DNA from: Limnoraphis robusta CS-951
Lineage (GTDB): Bacteria; Cyanobacteriota; Cyanobacteriia; Cyanobacteriales; Microcoleaceae
Reading direction: 5' to 3'
NCBI RefSeq assembly: GCF_000972705.2
Contig: NZ_LATL02000343.1
Location: 1-7,994 of the forward strand
Length of the DNA stretch: 7,994 nucleotides
Part shown: piece after piece, positions 1 through 5,585 of the stretch
Numbering within the stretch: the first letter of the stretch is position 1
How the letters are laid out: the number at the start of each line of letters is the position of its first letter
Position numbers and translations under genes: made by a program
Notes under the pieces: model-generated
Database searches by the model: none
Told to the model about the DNA's origin: nothing
Seen by the model: the letters and a program-made list of their open reading frames with translations, nothing else

Positions 1-56
1 ACACTAACGATTTTCCAATAAAGTGTTTTTGGATGTTAATCAATGATTTTAAATAA

Positions 57-278
57 AGTATCTCTATTCTATTAGATGCTATTAAAGCGATTGTCAGCAG
101 ATATTTAGAATGTAGAGAAGAAGTAATAAATATCCCAGAATTAATAGAACGTTTTAATTCGGTTTTAGAACAGGGGAAAGGAGGAGCAGTTATTCAAGAA
201 ATCGTTTTACAGAGTCGTATTGAGTTTAATGTAGAGTCGGAAACCCAGGATATTCTTATTTATGATGATACAGTATAA
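57..278 (+). pseudogene. 3' remnant of an unrecognised gene
   Basis: An open frame of 73 codons ends with TAA at 276-278 and reads ...SRYLECREEVINIPELIER...ILIYDDTV. It has no ATG, GTG or TTG start. The same frame is closed just upstream by TAA at 54-56, and open again before that (3-53, NDFPIKCFWMLINDFK), so a single in-frame stop may have broken a longer gene that continues left of the window. The composition is acidic and charged, probably helical, with no motif I recognise. I cannot name a family. It could be a degraded gene, a gene with a rare start codon (ATT at 66), or a chance open frame. Confidence 0.35.
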
Positions 279-370
279 AACGAGTAGGTGTACCCCGAAA
301 ATTCACCGTTAACATATTTAGGTTTTAAAAAATATTCCGCCACCTTAACAGTATAAGATAGCGGGATAAC

Positions 371-400
371 GTGAGATTAAATTTATTATTTAACTCGCAC
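371..400 (-). terminator. weak hairpin at end of radical SAM gene
   Basis: Arms GTGAGATTAAAT and ATTTAACTCGCAC can pair over 11 bp with one mismatch and one bulge around a 5-nt loop. The hairpin spans the TAA stop (390-392) of the radical SAM gene. No T-run follows on the minus strand, so intrinsic termination is doubtful. Confidence 0.2.
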
Positions 401-1970
401 TAACAAGCTGTTTTTCGTTCGTTTTTTCGGTTTCAATAGGCGCACTTAACGCTTCTTCTAACGGTGCTAAACCTAACCTTTCTTCGAGAATATTCATCAC
501 TTCTCGGCCAAAATCATAGGGGTTGCGTTGCCAAGCTTCTAGACAAACTTCTCCAAAAAATGATCCCAACGGTTCAGGGTTCCATAAAAGTTTTCTTGCT
601 GTCCAGGGCATCAAACTCATTGGATTATAATCCGGTTTGAGCATATTTTGTTCAAAGGCATATTCTTCTAAATGGGTATGGGGTTGTAACCCAATAAAGA
701 AAATCGCAGGTTCAACTTTATCCGCCCCGAAAATCTTTTCAAGTTCCCGATGATAGGCTAACGTTTGACGAATGGTGTCAAAGGTTTCATCAATCACATT
801 AAACGAATAATTCACCGAAACTAAATCATTAAACCCTGCGGCTTTTAAATCCCGGCAATTTTCCAAAACCACTCGCAAATTATACCCCATTCGCATTTTA
901 CGAACGAGTTCTTGAGAACCGCTTGTAATGCCAATTTCAAAATAATTCATCCCCGTTTTGACCATCAAATCACATAATTCCGGGTTTAAATTATCCGCTC
1001 GAATATAAGCCGCCCAGTGAATATCATTCATCCCTGCATCAATTATTTTTTGCAATAATTCCACCGCATCATTAATAAACCGACGCGCCGGGATAAATTG
1101 AGCATCTGTAAACCAAAAATTGCGAATTCCGCGATCATAAAGTTGTTTGATCTCTGCAACAACTTCATCAGCCGGATTAATTCTAACTTGTTTTCCTTCA
1201 ATTACTGTGTAAATACAATAACAGCAATTGTGAGGACAACCCCGCTTCGTTTGAACTCCAATATAAAAATCTTGGTCTTGGAAATAATATTCAAACTCCG
1301 GCCAAATACTCTCAATATAGTTGTAATTACAAGCCGTTTTTTCTAACGGTGCCGGTTTTTCGTGAATTAAGCGATCGCGGGGTGTCGTTTCTCCGACAAT
1401 ATAACAGCGTTCATCCTGTAAACTTTCTCCCCGTAACAGTTTTTCCAGTAACGCTTCACCCTCACCAACAGAAACAACCGTTCCCTTGGGAAGACTGCGC
1501 CCCAACTGTTCATAAAAGACACTCACCGCACCACCGCCAACCACACAACGGGCTTGGGGGTTATAATTTTGGGCGCGTTTGAGTCCGCGTTTAATTAAAC
1601 CCAGGTTGCGCCAGAGTTCAGTGTAGTAAGAAGCGGCCAGTCTTAGCCCGCCCAAGGCACCTCGAAGCTTAATTAGGGGCTTTTTAGCATAATAGAATTC
1701 AAAGGCGTTTTGTAGGGGATTTCCGCCGCGTCCGCCAACGGGTGCGTAAATTTGGATATCTCGCCAGGAATAGACCAATAATGTCGGTTTAAATTCATCT
1801 ACACAAGCATCTAAAGCTGAACTGTAGTCCAACGGAGGAATGGCACCGAGATCAAAGATTCGTTGTTGTACGTCGGGAAACAACTTGTGAACGTGGTCAG
1901 ACAGATAAACGACCCCGATGGGGAAAATGGGGTTGCAAGGAAGGCGAACGTAAAGGATTTTATTGTCCAT
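390..1970 (-). CDS. B12-binding-domain radical SAM protein
   Basis: The 526-aa protein has two parts. The N-terminal part (about residues 1-190) resembles the cobalamin-binding Rossmann domain found in this radical SAM class: PIFPIGVVYLSDHV at 14-27, GGGAVS at 145-150, VGEGEALLEKLL at 168-179. The radical SAM core starts at about 236 with CxxxCxxC: Cys245, Cys249 and Cys252 (RGCPHNCCYC) should bind the 4Fe-4S cluster that cleaves S-adenosylmethionine. The classical DxHxxG B12 motif is not visible, so cobalamin may be bound without a His ligand or not at all. Cyanobacterial relatives are, as I recall, often annotated as 'photosystem II high light acclimation radical SAM protein'; the substrate is unknown to me. 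The gene runs divergently from the DUF1830 gene. The start ATG at 1968-1970 lies directly before the conserved KILYVRLP strand. No strong Shine-Dalgarno sequence precedes it. Confidence 0.88.
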   Translation of the reverse strand: MDNKILYVRLPCNPIFPIGVVYLSDHVHKLFPDVQQRIFDLGAIPPLDYSSALDACVDEFKPTLLVYSWRDIQIYAPVGGRGGNPLQNAFEFYYAKKPLIKLRGALGGLRLAASYYTELWRNLGLIKRGLKRAQNYNPQARCVVGGGAVSVFYEQLGRSLPKGTVVSVGEGEALLEKLLRGESLQDERCYIVGETTPRDRLIHEKPAPLEKTACNYNYIESIWPEFEYYFQDQDFYIGVQTKRGCPHNCCYCIYTVIEGKQVRINPADEVVAEIKQLYDRGIRNFWFTDAQFIPARRFINDAVELLQKIIDAGMNDIHWAAYIRADNLNPELCDLMVKTGMNYFEIGITSGSQELVRKMRMGYNLRVVLENCRDLKAAGFNDLVSVNYSFNVIDETFDTIRQTLAYHRELEKIFGADKVEPAIFFIGLQPHTHLEEYAFEQNMLKPDYNPMSLMPWTARKLLWNPEPLGSFFGEVCLEAWQRNPYDFGREVMNILEERLGLAPLEEALSAPIETEKTNEKQLVSAS

Positions 1971-2348
1971 GATTTTTAAAAAGGGGACTCTACTCTAACA
2001 ACACTCTAACGACAAGCTTGAATGGCGGTTTATATATATAACTTAACAATATACTGGAGTTTTTTAATTTTAGGCGGGATTTTTCTGAAAATCTTTAAAA
2101 TTTCTGAAGACGAGCTACGGGGATGTAAAAAGGGGATTTGCTCGTATCTGTCTTAATTTTCAAGGATGAGAGAATTTATTGGGTAATTTCCCCCAAGCGA
2201 GGTCAAAACCCTTGAATTTTCACTGAAATCAGCGATCAACGAAGGACTCTCAAAACGGATTGGTAGTCGCGTTTACAATTAGTGGGGATCAGGTAATGTT
2301 AGGTTGTGGATATATCCAAAACTTGTATCGCAAAGCTCCTTAGCAGTT
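1971..2348. promoter_or_regulatory. divergent intergenic region with weak promoter signals
   Basis: This 378-bp spacer separates the divergent radical SAM and DUF1830 genes and should carry both promoters. A TA-rich block (TTTATATATATAA at about 2028-2040) could serve as a -10 region for the minus-strand gene. TACAAT at 2274-2279 is a possible -10 for the plus-strand gene, with no good -35 at standard spacing. Arms ACGAGC and GCTCGT near 2109-2146 could form a small stem enclosing two GGGGAT copies. Nothing else stands out. Confidence 0.3.
2296..2343 (+). CDS. possible upstream leader peptide ORF
   Basis: A 15-codon ORF, ATG to TAG, encodes MLGCGYIQNLYRKAP. It ends 5 nt before the preferred ATG (2349) of the DUF1830 gene and lies about 10 nt after the start site predicted from TACAAT at 2274-2279. 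Its GGGGATCAGG upstream region is a fair ribosome-binding sequence. It may be a translationally coupled leader, or a chance ORF. No homologue is recognised. Confidence 0.15.
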   Translation: MLGCGYIQNLYRKAP

Positions 2349-2741
2349 ATGGCTCAAATTCTCGATCCCCTACCATCCAATTTCTCTAAGCGGATTTTGT
2401 GCTGCTACGTCAACGCCACCAGCCAAATCCAGATAGCCCGGATTACCAACATTGCCAACTGGTACTTTGAGCGAGTTGTGTTTCCGGGACAGCGTTTGCT
2501 GCTAGAGGCTCTCCCAGAAGCTTTGTTAGAAATTCACACGGGTAGCATGGCTAGTGCTATTCTCTCAGATCGGATTCCTTGTGATCGTCTTCAGATTGAC
2601 CAAGAGGCGCCCAGTAGTATTATTGAGGAGACCCATCCTTCTAAAGTCGCACAAGCTTATCATCAGCGAATCATGTCCCAGACGCGACGCCAAGCGGTTC
2701 CTGAATCTTTAACGACACCTGCATTAAGTGTCGTTGACTAG
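2349..2741 (+). CDS. DUF1830 domain-containing protein
   Basis: The 130-aa protein carries the compact domain I recognise as DUF1830, a cyanobacterial family of unknown function. Visible landmarks are ILCCYVNATSQIQIARI (16-32), WYFERVVFPGQRLLLEA (38-54) and EIHTGSMASAILSDRIPCDRLQI (61-83). The tail after residue 85 is polar and probably disordered. No signal peptide or membrane segment is present, so it is likely cytoplasmic. I chose ATG 2349 because the family begins shortly before the ILCCYVN block. A TTG at 2304 would add 15 residues (WIYPKLVSQSSLAV) that do not look conserved. Its divergent partner is the radical SAM gene; no functional link is evident. Confidence 0.85.
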   Translation: MAQILDPLPSNFSKRILCCYVNATSQIQIARITNIANWYFERVVFPGQRLLLEALPEALLEIHTGSMASAILSDRIPCDRLQIDQEAPSSIIEETHPSKVAQAYHQRIMSQTRRQAVPESLTTPALSVVD

Positions 2742-2822
2742 AGAAAGGACAAAAATCTTTTTAAGAATCTCCTATCTAGCTGAAGAATTCCAGTTTTAAA
2801 ACAAAAATCTTGAAACCATCTT

Positions 2823-2885
2823 TGACACCGATCGCACTTCAATTTGAATGACTTCTGTTTTTCAAGAGAAGCATGATCGGTGTCA
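2823..2885. repeat. long-armed inverted repeat between two genes
   Basis: Perfect 11-nt arms TGACACCGATC (2823-2833) and GATCGGTGTCA (2875-2885) face each other. After three mismatches the pairing resumes with CTTC/GAAG. The loop can form a further small stem (CTTCT/AGAAG). It sits in the 230-bp gap between the DUF1830 gene and the membrane-protein gene. No T-run follows, so it is not a standard terminator. It may be an operator, a processed mRNA stem or a small repeat element. Confidence 0.6.
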
Positions 2886-2971
2886 TCAATTTGGGAAACA
2901 GCGATAGGAGTAGGGGTGCAGTCGGAGAAAATCAATTATCGTGTAAAACGAAGGATTGAACCGAGCAGAAC

Positions 2972-3565
2972 ATGAAATCTAACGTTGTTGTATCATCTAA
3001 TGTCGGGAATTTATCCCCATCTCTGAACGCTGTTTTTAGCATTTCTCCGATTATTCGGATCACGCTTTTAGGACTGTATGCTGCGTTAATGCTGCCTTTA
3101 CCCTTCTTATCCCAGGCCGTAAATGCACCTCTCTCTCCTACAATTTTATGGATTGGAATTAGTTTAGGTGCGATCGCTCTTTATGCGGCTTTAACAGAAC
3201 GTGTTATCGTTGATGATCAAACCATTCAAGTCACTTATCCCCGTTGGGTTAAGCCCGTTTTTCGCAGAGGTTGGTGTTTAAATTGGAACGAAGTCAAAGC
3301 ACTTAAACCTCGGACAACCGGACAAGGTGGACTGGTTTATTACTTTCTCAGTCAGTCAGGACAAGGGTATTTACTCCCGATGCGAATTGCTGGCTTTGCT
3401 CAACTGGTGAGAATTGTACAGCAAAAAACCGGGATTGATACAACTGATGTTCGCCCTTTGGCTCAACCCTGGATGTATTTTATCCTATTTGGGTTTACAT
3501 TACTCCTCGTTTTAGTTGATATTTGGACAATTACAACGGCTTTTTCTCAGGTTAGTCTTCCTTGA
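2972..3565 (+). CDS. membrane protein with PH-like core
   Basis: The 197-aa protein has three predicted membrane helices: about 26-48 (PIIRITLLGLYAALMLPLPF), 55-74 (TILWIGISLGAIALYAALTE) and 164-190 near the C-terminus (PWMYFILFGFTLLLVLVDIW). Between helices 2 and 3, residues 77-160 look beta-rich: RVIVDDQTIQVTYPRW, then LNWNEVKALKPR, then GYLLPM, ending in the helix FAQLVRIVQQKTG. This order (two helices, strand-rich block with a W-x-E-V-x-x-L turn, closing helix) resembles bacterial PH-domain (YdbS/YdbT-like) membrane proteins. That is an inference from layout, since I do not recognise a named orthologue. ATG 2972 is the first start in the frame and is followed by a plausible cytoplasmic N-terminus; the Shine-Dalgarno signal is weak. 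A HIP1 site lies inside the gene (3170-3177). Confidence 0.75.
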   Translation: MKSNVVVSSNVGNLSPSLNAVFSISPIIRITLLGLYAALMLPLPFLSQAVNAPLSPTILWIGISLGAIALYAALTERVIVDDQTIQVTYPRWVKPVFRRGWCLNWNEVKALKPRTTGQGGLVYYFLSQSGQGYLLPMRIAGFAQLVRIVQQKTGIDTTDVRPLAQPWMYFILFGFTLLLVLVDIWTITTAFSQVSLP

Positions 3566-3683
3566 TCTTTTTGAAAGCGGTTGTATGCAGAGAGATTGAA
3601 GGAAAAACCGATTGTAGGGGCGGGTTCACCGAGATTTATTCATCTCACAAACAACCCAGCTAAACCCGTCCCCCAATTTTGAT

Positions 3684-3701
3684 CGGGGATTAAAATCCCC
3701 G
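3684..3701. repeat. GGGGATT palindrome in repeat core
   Basis: CGGGGATT and AATCCCCG are 8-nt inverted arms separated by AA. This is the first of two compact palindromes in the core of the 3614-3816 element. A stem with a 4-nt loop (7 bp) is the realistic folded form. Confidence 0.6.
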
Positions 3702-3714
3702 TCTAAAAGTCCGA

Positions 3715-3732
3715 AGTCCTCTTAAGAGGACT
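3715..3732. repeat. perfect 18-nt palindrome in repeat core
   Basis: AGTCCTCTTAAGAGGACT equals its own reverse complement. It lies 13 nt after the GGGGATT palindrome. The pair is a recognisable cyanobacterial intergenic motif combination and is unrelated in sequence to the outer GTAGGGGCG arms. Confidence 0.65.
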
Positions 3733-3875
3733 AAATTTCAACTAAAAACTTCAAGACGGGCGGGTTTACAGAGGTTGTCTGTGGGAAAACATAAAAAAAT
3801 CCGAACCCGCCCCTACTGTTACGGTGGCGAAGCGTAAAGCCCCCGCATTTTAGGCGATCGCTTTTTTTGAGTTGT

Positions 3876-3970
3876 GCGATCGCTATCAGTTCAATTATTG
3901 TGTTGAAATTGGAAAAATATGTTGGGTTTCCTAGTGCCAACCCAACCTACAAGGAAATGCGATCGCTACA
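3876..3970 (+). repeat. GTTGGGTT repeat, copy 1
   Basis: This copy begins with a HIP1 octamer and CTATC..TTCAATTATTGT, continues AAAAATATGTTGGGTTTCC, has the inverted partner AACCCAAC, then CTACAAGGAAATGCGATCGC. Positions 3913-3970 match 4658-4715 at 55 of 58 bases. Its first part (HIP1 plus TCAATTATTGT) matches the degraded copy that starts at 4421. The inner GTTGGGTT/AACCCAAC arms can form a short hairpin. Confidence 0.75.
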
Positions 3971-4027
3971 CTTCAGACTCAAAGTAAAATTGAACAGTAG
4001 CCAATCTATGTCAAGACTCTTAACTCA

Positions 4028-4216
4028 CTATTGCTGCCCTATTTGCTCGAATGATTTATTAGACTTTCGTTTAATTGGAAGTGTTACAACTTTTTGCTTA
4101 TGAGCATTCTGCTTATTTCGCAAATCCCTAAATATTGCATCTAAATCGTAGTCAAAGGATCGAGCATATTCTTCTCTGTACCTGTAAATTTCTTCTATAA
4201 TTTCGTCTTTCCACAT
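4028..4216 (-). CDS. small partner (antitoxin-like) of PIN toxin
   Basis: This 62-aa protein reads MWKDEIIEEIYRYREEYARSFDYDLDAIFRDL..., then KVVTLPIKRK and a polar tail. It matches a small charged family I know from cyanobacteria (M[WS]xDxIIEEVRxxREExAxxFNYDLDAIFxDLK...), usually encoded right after a PIN-domain toxin and assumed to be its antitoxin or accessory partner. That role is inferred from gene order and is not experimentally established to my knowledge. The start is supported by a strong GGAG (minus strand, 4228-4225) 8 nt upstream, located inside the preceding truncated toxin gene, whose TAA is only 3 nt before this ATG. Translation is therefore probably coupled. The frame is intact although the toxin is not. 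Confidence 0.72.
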   Translation of the reverse strand: MWKDEIIEEIYRYREEYARSFDYDLDAIFRDLRNKQNAHKQKVVTLPIKRKSNKSFEQIGQQ

Positions 4217-4219
4217 TAC

Positions 4220-4360
4220 TTATTCTCCTTTAAATTCATATCCGAAATTATCCCACCAGTCCTGCGTAACTTTGATGTTTGCAGCAAGAATTAAGTTATC
4301 GGTTGATCGGGCAGTCAAGTAACCTAAAATACTGGTTTCGATATAGATAGTTTCACTCAT
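4220..4360 (-). pseudogene. truncated PIN-domain (VapC-like) toxin
   Basis: The 46-codon frame begins MSETIYIETSILGYLTARSTDNLILAANIKVTQDWW and ends DNFGYEFKGE. The first 36 residues are the N-terminus of a PIN-domain ribonuclease of the YIETSxxxYLTARxSxxLIxAxxxxxTxxWW type. The first catalytic acid of this family lies in the Y-[IL]-[ED]-T-S strand, here Glu8. Full-length relatives have about 150 residues, so the remaining acidic residues of the active site and about 100 residues are missing. The short tail runs directly into the Shine-Dalgarno sequence of the next gene, which fits an internal deletion that kept the gene's two ends. A ribonuclease activity is not expected. It was probably the toxin of a type II toxin-antitoxin pair with the 4028-4216 gene. 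Confidence 0.72.
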
Positions 4361-4420
4361 GTTAGATGAAATCTAGATGTTCTCATTCTAACCAGCTTAC
4401 TATATGAGTGTATGCCGTCA

Positions 4421-4509
4421 GCGATCGCTATCCCTTCAATTATTGTATGAAAATAGCAAAATCAGCTAGGTTTTGTTGTCAACCTAACTGACAAGGAAAG
4501 GTGATCGCA
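4421..4509 (+). repeat. degraded GTTGGGTT repeat, copy 3
   Basis: GCGATCGCTATC..TTCAATTATTGTATGAAAAT parallels the start of copy 1 (3876). The hairpin part is eroded to CTAGGTTTTGTTGTCAACCTAAC. The tail, ACAAGGAAAGGTGATCGCA, is recognisable, with HIP1 lost by one base change. This is an older copy than the other two. Confidence 0.6.
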
Positions 4510-4510
4510 C

Positions 4511-4544
4511 TGTAGGTTGGGTTAAGCGTGACTCGCAACCCAAC
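4511..4544. repeat. TGTAGGTTGGGTT palindrome
   Basis: GTTGGGTT (4516-4523) and AACCCAAC (4537-4544) are perfect 8-nt arms around a 13-nt loop, preceded by TGTAG. It is a member of the same dispersed palindromic family as copies 1 and 2. Confidence 0.65.
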
Positions 4545-4573
4545 AAGAAATTTTAGGCTGGGTTTCTAATTGC

Positions 4574-4636
4574 TGTAGGTTAGGTTAAATATAATAGATA
4601 ACATCACTTTGTTCGGTTTGCTCAACTCAACCTACA
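4574..4636. repeat. TGTAGGTT inverted repeat
   Basis: TGTAGGTT (4574-4581) and AACCTACA (4629-4636) are perfect 8-nt ends. Further partial matches follow inside (AGGTTAAA against CAACTC). This is an inverted-repeat unit of 63 bp placed between the 4511 palindrome and repeat copy 2. With its neighbours it fills the gene-free stretch 4361-4796. Confidence 0.6.
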
Positions 4637-4657
4637 ATATTACTGTGTGAAAATCGT

Positions 4658-4715
4658 AAAAATATGTTGGGTTTCCTGGCGTCAACCCAACCTACAAGGA
4701 AATGCGATCGCTACA
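4658..4715 (+). repeat. GTTGGGTT repeat, copy 2
   Basis: This 58-bp segment matches 3913-3970 except at three transitions in the hairpin loop (CCTGGCGTCAA here, CCTAGTGCCAA there). It includes the HIP1 octamer at 4704-4711. Copies 1 and 2 are direct repeats 745 bp apart that bracket the broken toxin-antitoxin pair. Confidence 0.8.
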
Positions 4716-4736
4716 GTTTGGCGATCGCTTAAAGTG

Positions 4737-4742
4737 TATAAT
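4737..4742 (+). promoter_or_regulatory. -10 element upstream of HEPN-like gene
   Basis: A perfect TATAAT, preceded by GTG, lies 55 nt before the ATG of the HEPN-like gene and just after a HIP1 site (4721-4728) that borders repeat copy 2. No good -35 exists at 16-18 nt. The predicted transcription start is near 4749. Confidence 0.4.
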
Positions 4743-4796
4743 TGAGAGAGTTCTGTAACTGATACAAAAAATTCAACACTTTTTCAAGAGAAGATT

Positions 4797-5531
4797 ATGT
4801 CAGAAATGCCATCAATTCAGGAGAATCTGAAAAGAGTTTGGAAAAATGTCGATAATATCTTTTTACCGAATGACTCTTGGTGGAATGATGATGATAAATG
4901 TCATAAAATACAGAAAAAAATCTCTTACTTTAATTCTGATCATCAAGATGATCCTCAACATATTGATCAAATCTATAAACTTCTCAGTCGGGGTGTCAAT
5001 CTTACCCAAGCAGCAATCGATTGGGAACATCCAGCCATTGGTTCAGAGAAAAATGACACAGGTAAAGCCAGGGGAATTCAATGGCGACTGGTAATCGCTT
5101 ATAGTGGATTTGAGATTACAACAAAAGGATTGATTAATAAATTAGAAGGTCAACCCTACAAAGAGGACTTTAAATCACTAATTAATAAATGTCAATCTAA
5201 TCTTCCCAATTATTACCCATTAAATTCACCCGATCCTGATAGTAGTAAAAGTTTGGAAAAGTGGTTAACTCAAGAAGAAAAATCTATCGGAAAATTTTTG
5301 GGTTTGAGAAACAACGATATAAAGGTGATTGAAAATTGGATGCTTGAGTCTCATCTCATTAAGACCTGGGAAGATGCACTGCTTCTCGCTAGAGCCTTTA
5401 GAAATTGTACAACTCATGGGTTTCTGGTTCCTCGTAAAGTGCTAGATTGGAAGCTGAAACCCATTTTTAGGGTGTTGACGGAGAATTTAGCAGAAATTTT
5501 GATTGCAGCCTTAGAAAAAATAGAGTCTTGA
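4797..5531 (+). CDS. uncharacterised protein with HEPN-type RNxxxH motif
   Basis: I do not recognise this 244-aa protein as a named family. The C-terminal half looks like a HEPN domain. An early helix pattern at 97-113 (RLVIAYSGFEITTKGLI) carries the aromatic-plus-Glu arrangement typical of HEPN helix 1. The motif RNCTTHG at 202-208 fits the catalytic R-polar-x3-H signature of HEPN ribonucleases (Arg202, Asn203, His207). A closing amphipathic helix follows (RVLTENLAEILIAALEKI, 225-242). The N-terminal 90 residues are polar and Trp-rich (SWWNDDDK at 27-34). No signal peptide or membrane segment is seen. HEPN proteins are commonly RNases in toxin-antitoxin and anti-phage systems; that role is inferred here. 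ATG 4797 follows an AGAGAAG ribosome-binding sequence. The gene is AT-rich and lies next to repeats and toxin debris, consistent with acquired DNA. Confidence 0.7.
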   Translation: MSEMPSIQENLKRVWKNVDNIFLPNDSWWNDDDKCHKIQKKISYFNSDHQDDPQHIDQIYKLLSRGVNLTQAAIDWEHPAIGSEKNDTGKARGIQWRLVIAYSGFEITTKGLINKLEGQPYKEDFKSLINKCQSNLPNYYPLNSPDPDSSKSLEKWLTQEEKSIGKFLGLRNNDIKVIENWMLESHLIKTWEDALLLARAFRNCTTHGFLVPRKVLDWKLKPIFRVLTENLAEILIAALEKIES

Positions 5532-5550
5532 GTACATCTAAAAATAGATC

Positions 5551-5580
5551 TTGACAACCTTTGGCTTGATCGTCTATAGT
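5551..5580 (+). promoter_or_regulatory. near-consensus sigma-70 promoter
   Basis: A perfect -35 TTGACA (5551-5556) and TATAGT (5575-5580, 5 of 6 to consensus) are separated by 18 nt. The predicted start at about 5586-5588 is the very base of the long hairpin that follows. It begins 19 nt after the stop codon of the HEPN-like gene. This is the best promoter match I see in the window, and no protein gene starts for more than 400 nt downstream. Confidence 0.6.
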
Positions 5581-5585
5581 AAAAA

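Larger units (their letters stand above)
3614..3816. repeat. 203-bp composite palindromic repeat element
   Basis: The outer 13-nt arms are perfect inverted repeats: GTAGGGGCGGGTT (3614-3626) and AACCCGCCCCTAC (3804-3816). Each end is itself a hairpin. The left one pairs GGGGCGGGTT with AACCCGTCCCC (3663-3673). The right one pairs GGGCGGGTT (3758-3766) with AACCCGCCC (3804-3812). The core holds two more palindromes: CGGGGATT-AA-AATCCCCG (3684-3701) and the perfect 18-nt AGTCCTCTTAAGAGGACT (3715-3732). Units like these are dispersed in filamentous cyanobacterial genomes. The arrangement suggests one palindromic family inserted into another, or two copies recombined around a core. No credible protein is encoded. 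Confidence 0.75.
3854..4728. other. cluster of six HIP1 octamers
   Basis: GCGATCGC occurs at 3854-3861, 3876-3883, 3959-3966, 4421-4428, 4704-4711 and 4721-4728. Three further sites fall in the rest of the window outside the membrane-protein gene (1371-1378, 6892-6899, 7229-7236). HIP1 is the highly over-represented octamer of many cyanobacterial genomes. The local density here follows the repeat copies, which carry HIP1 sites at their edges. Confidence 0.85.

Noticed and set aside
1098..1582. Two plus-strand ORFs inside the radical SAM gene
   Set aside because: They are antisense to conserved coding sequence, including the CxxxCxxC region, and have no family resemblance or start signals.
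2738..2935. 65-aa minus-strand ORF in the gap after the DUF1830 gene
   Set aside because: It runs through the inverted repeat at 2823-2885, has no ribosome-binding site, and its Cys/Phe-rich sequence resembles no family.
3731..3940. 69-aa minus-strand ORF across the repeat island
   Set aside because: It reads through the composite palindromic element and a HIP1 repeat, so its length reflects repeat sequence rather than coding.
4008..4014. TTGACA on the minus strand as a promoter reading away from the partner gene
   Set aside because: No acceptable -10 hexamer at 16-18 nt.
3867..4103. 78-aa plus-strand ORF
   Set aside because: It overlaps repeat copy 1 and the antisense of the well-supported 62-aa partner gene.
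3613..4728. CRISPR array suggested by repeated short motifs in the island
   Set aside because: The repeats are irregularly spaced, differ in type, and have no constant spacer length; they are dispersed palindromes.
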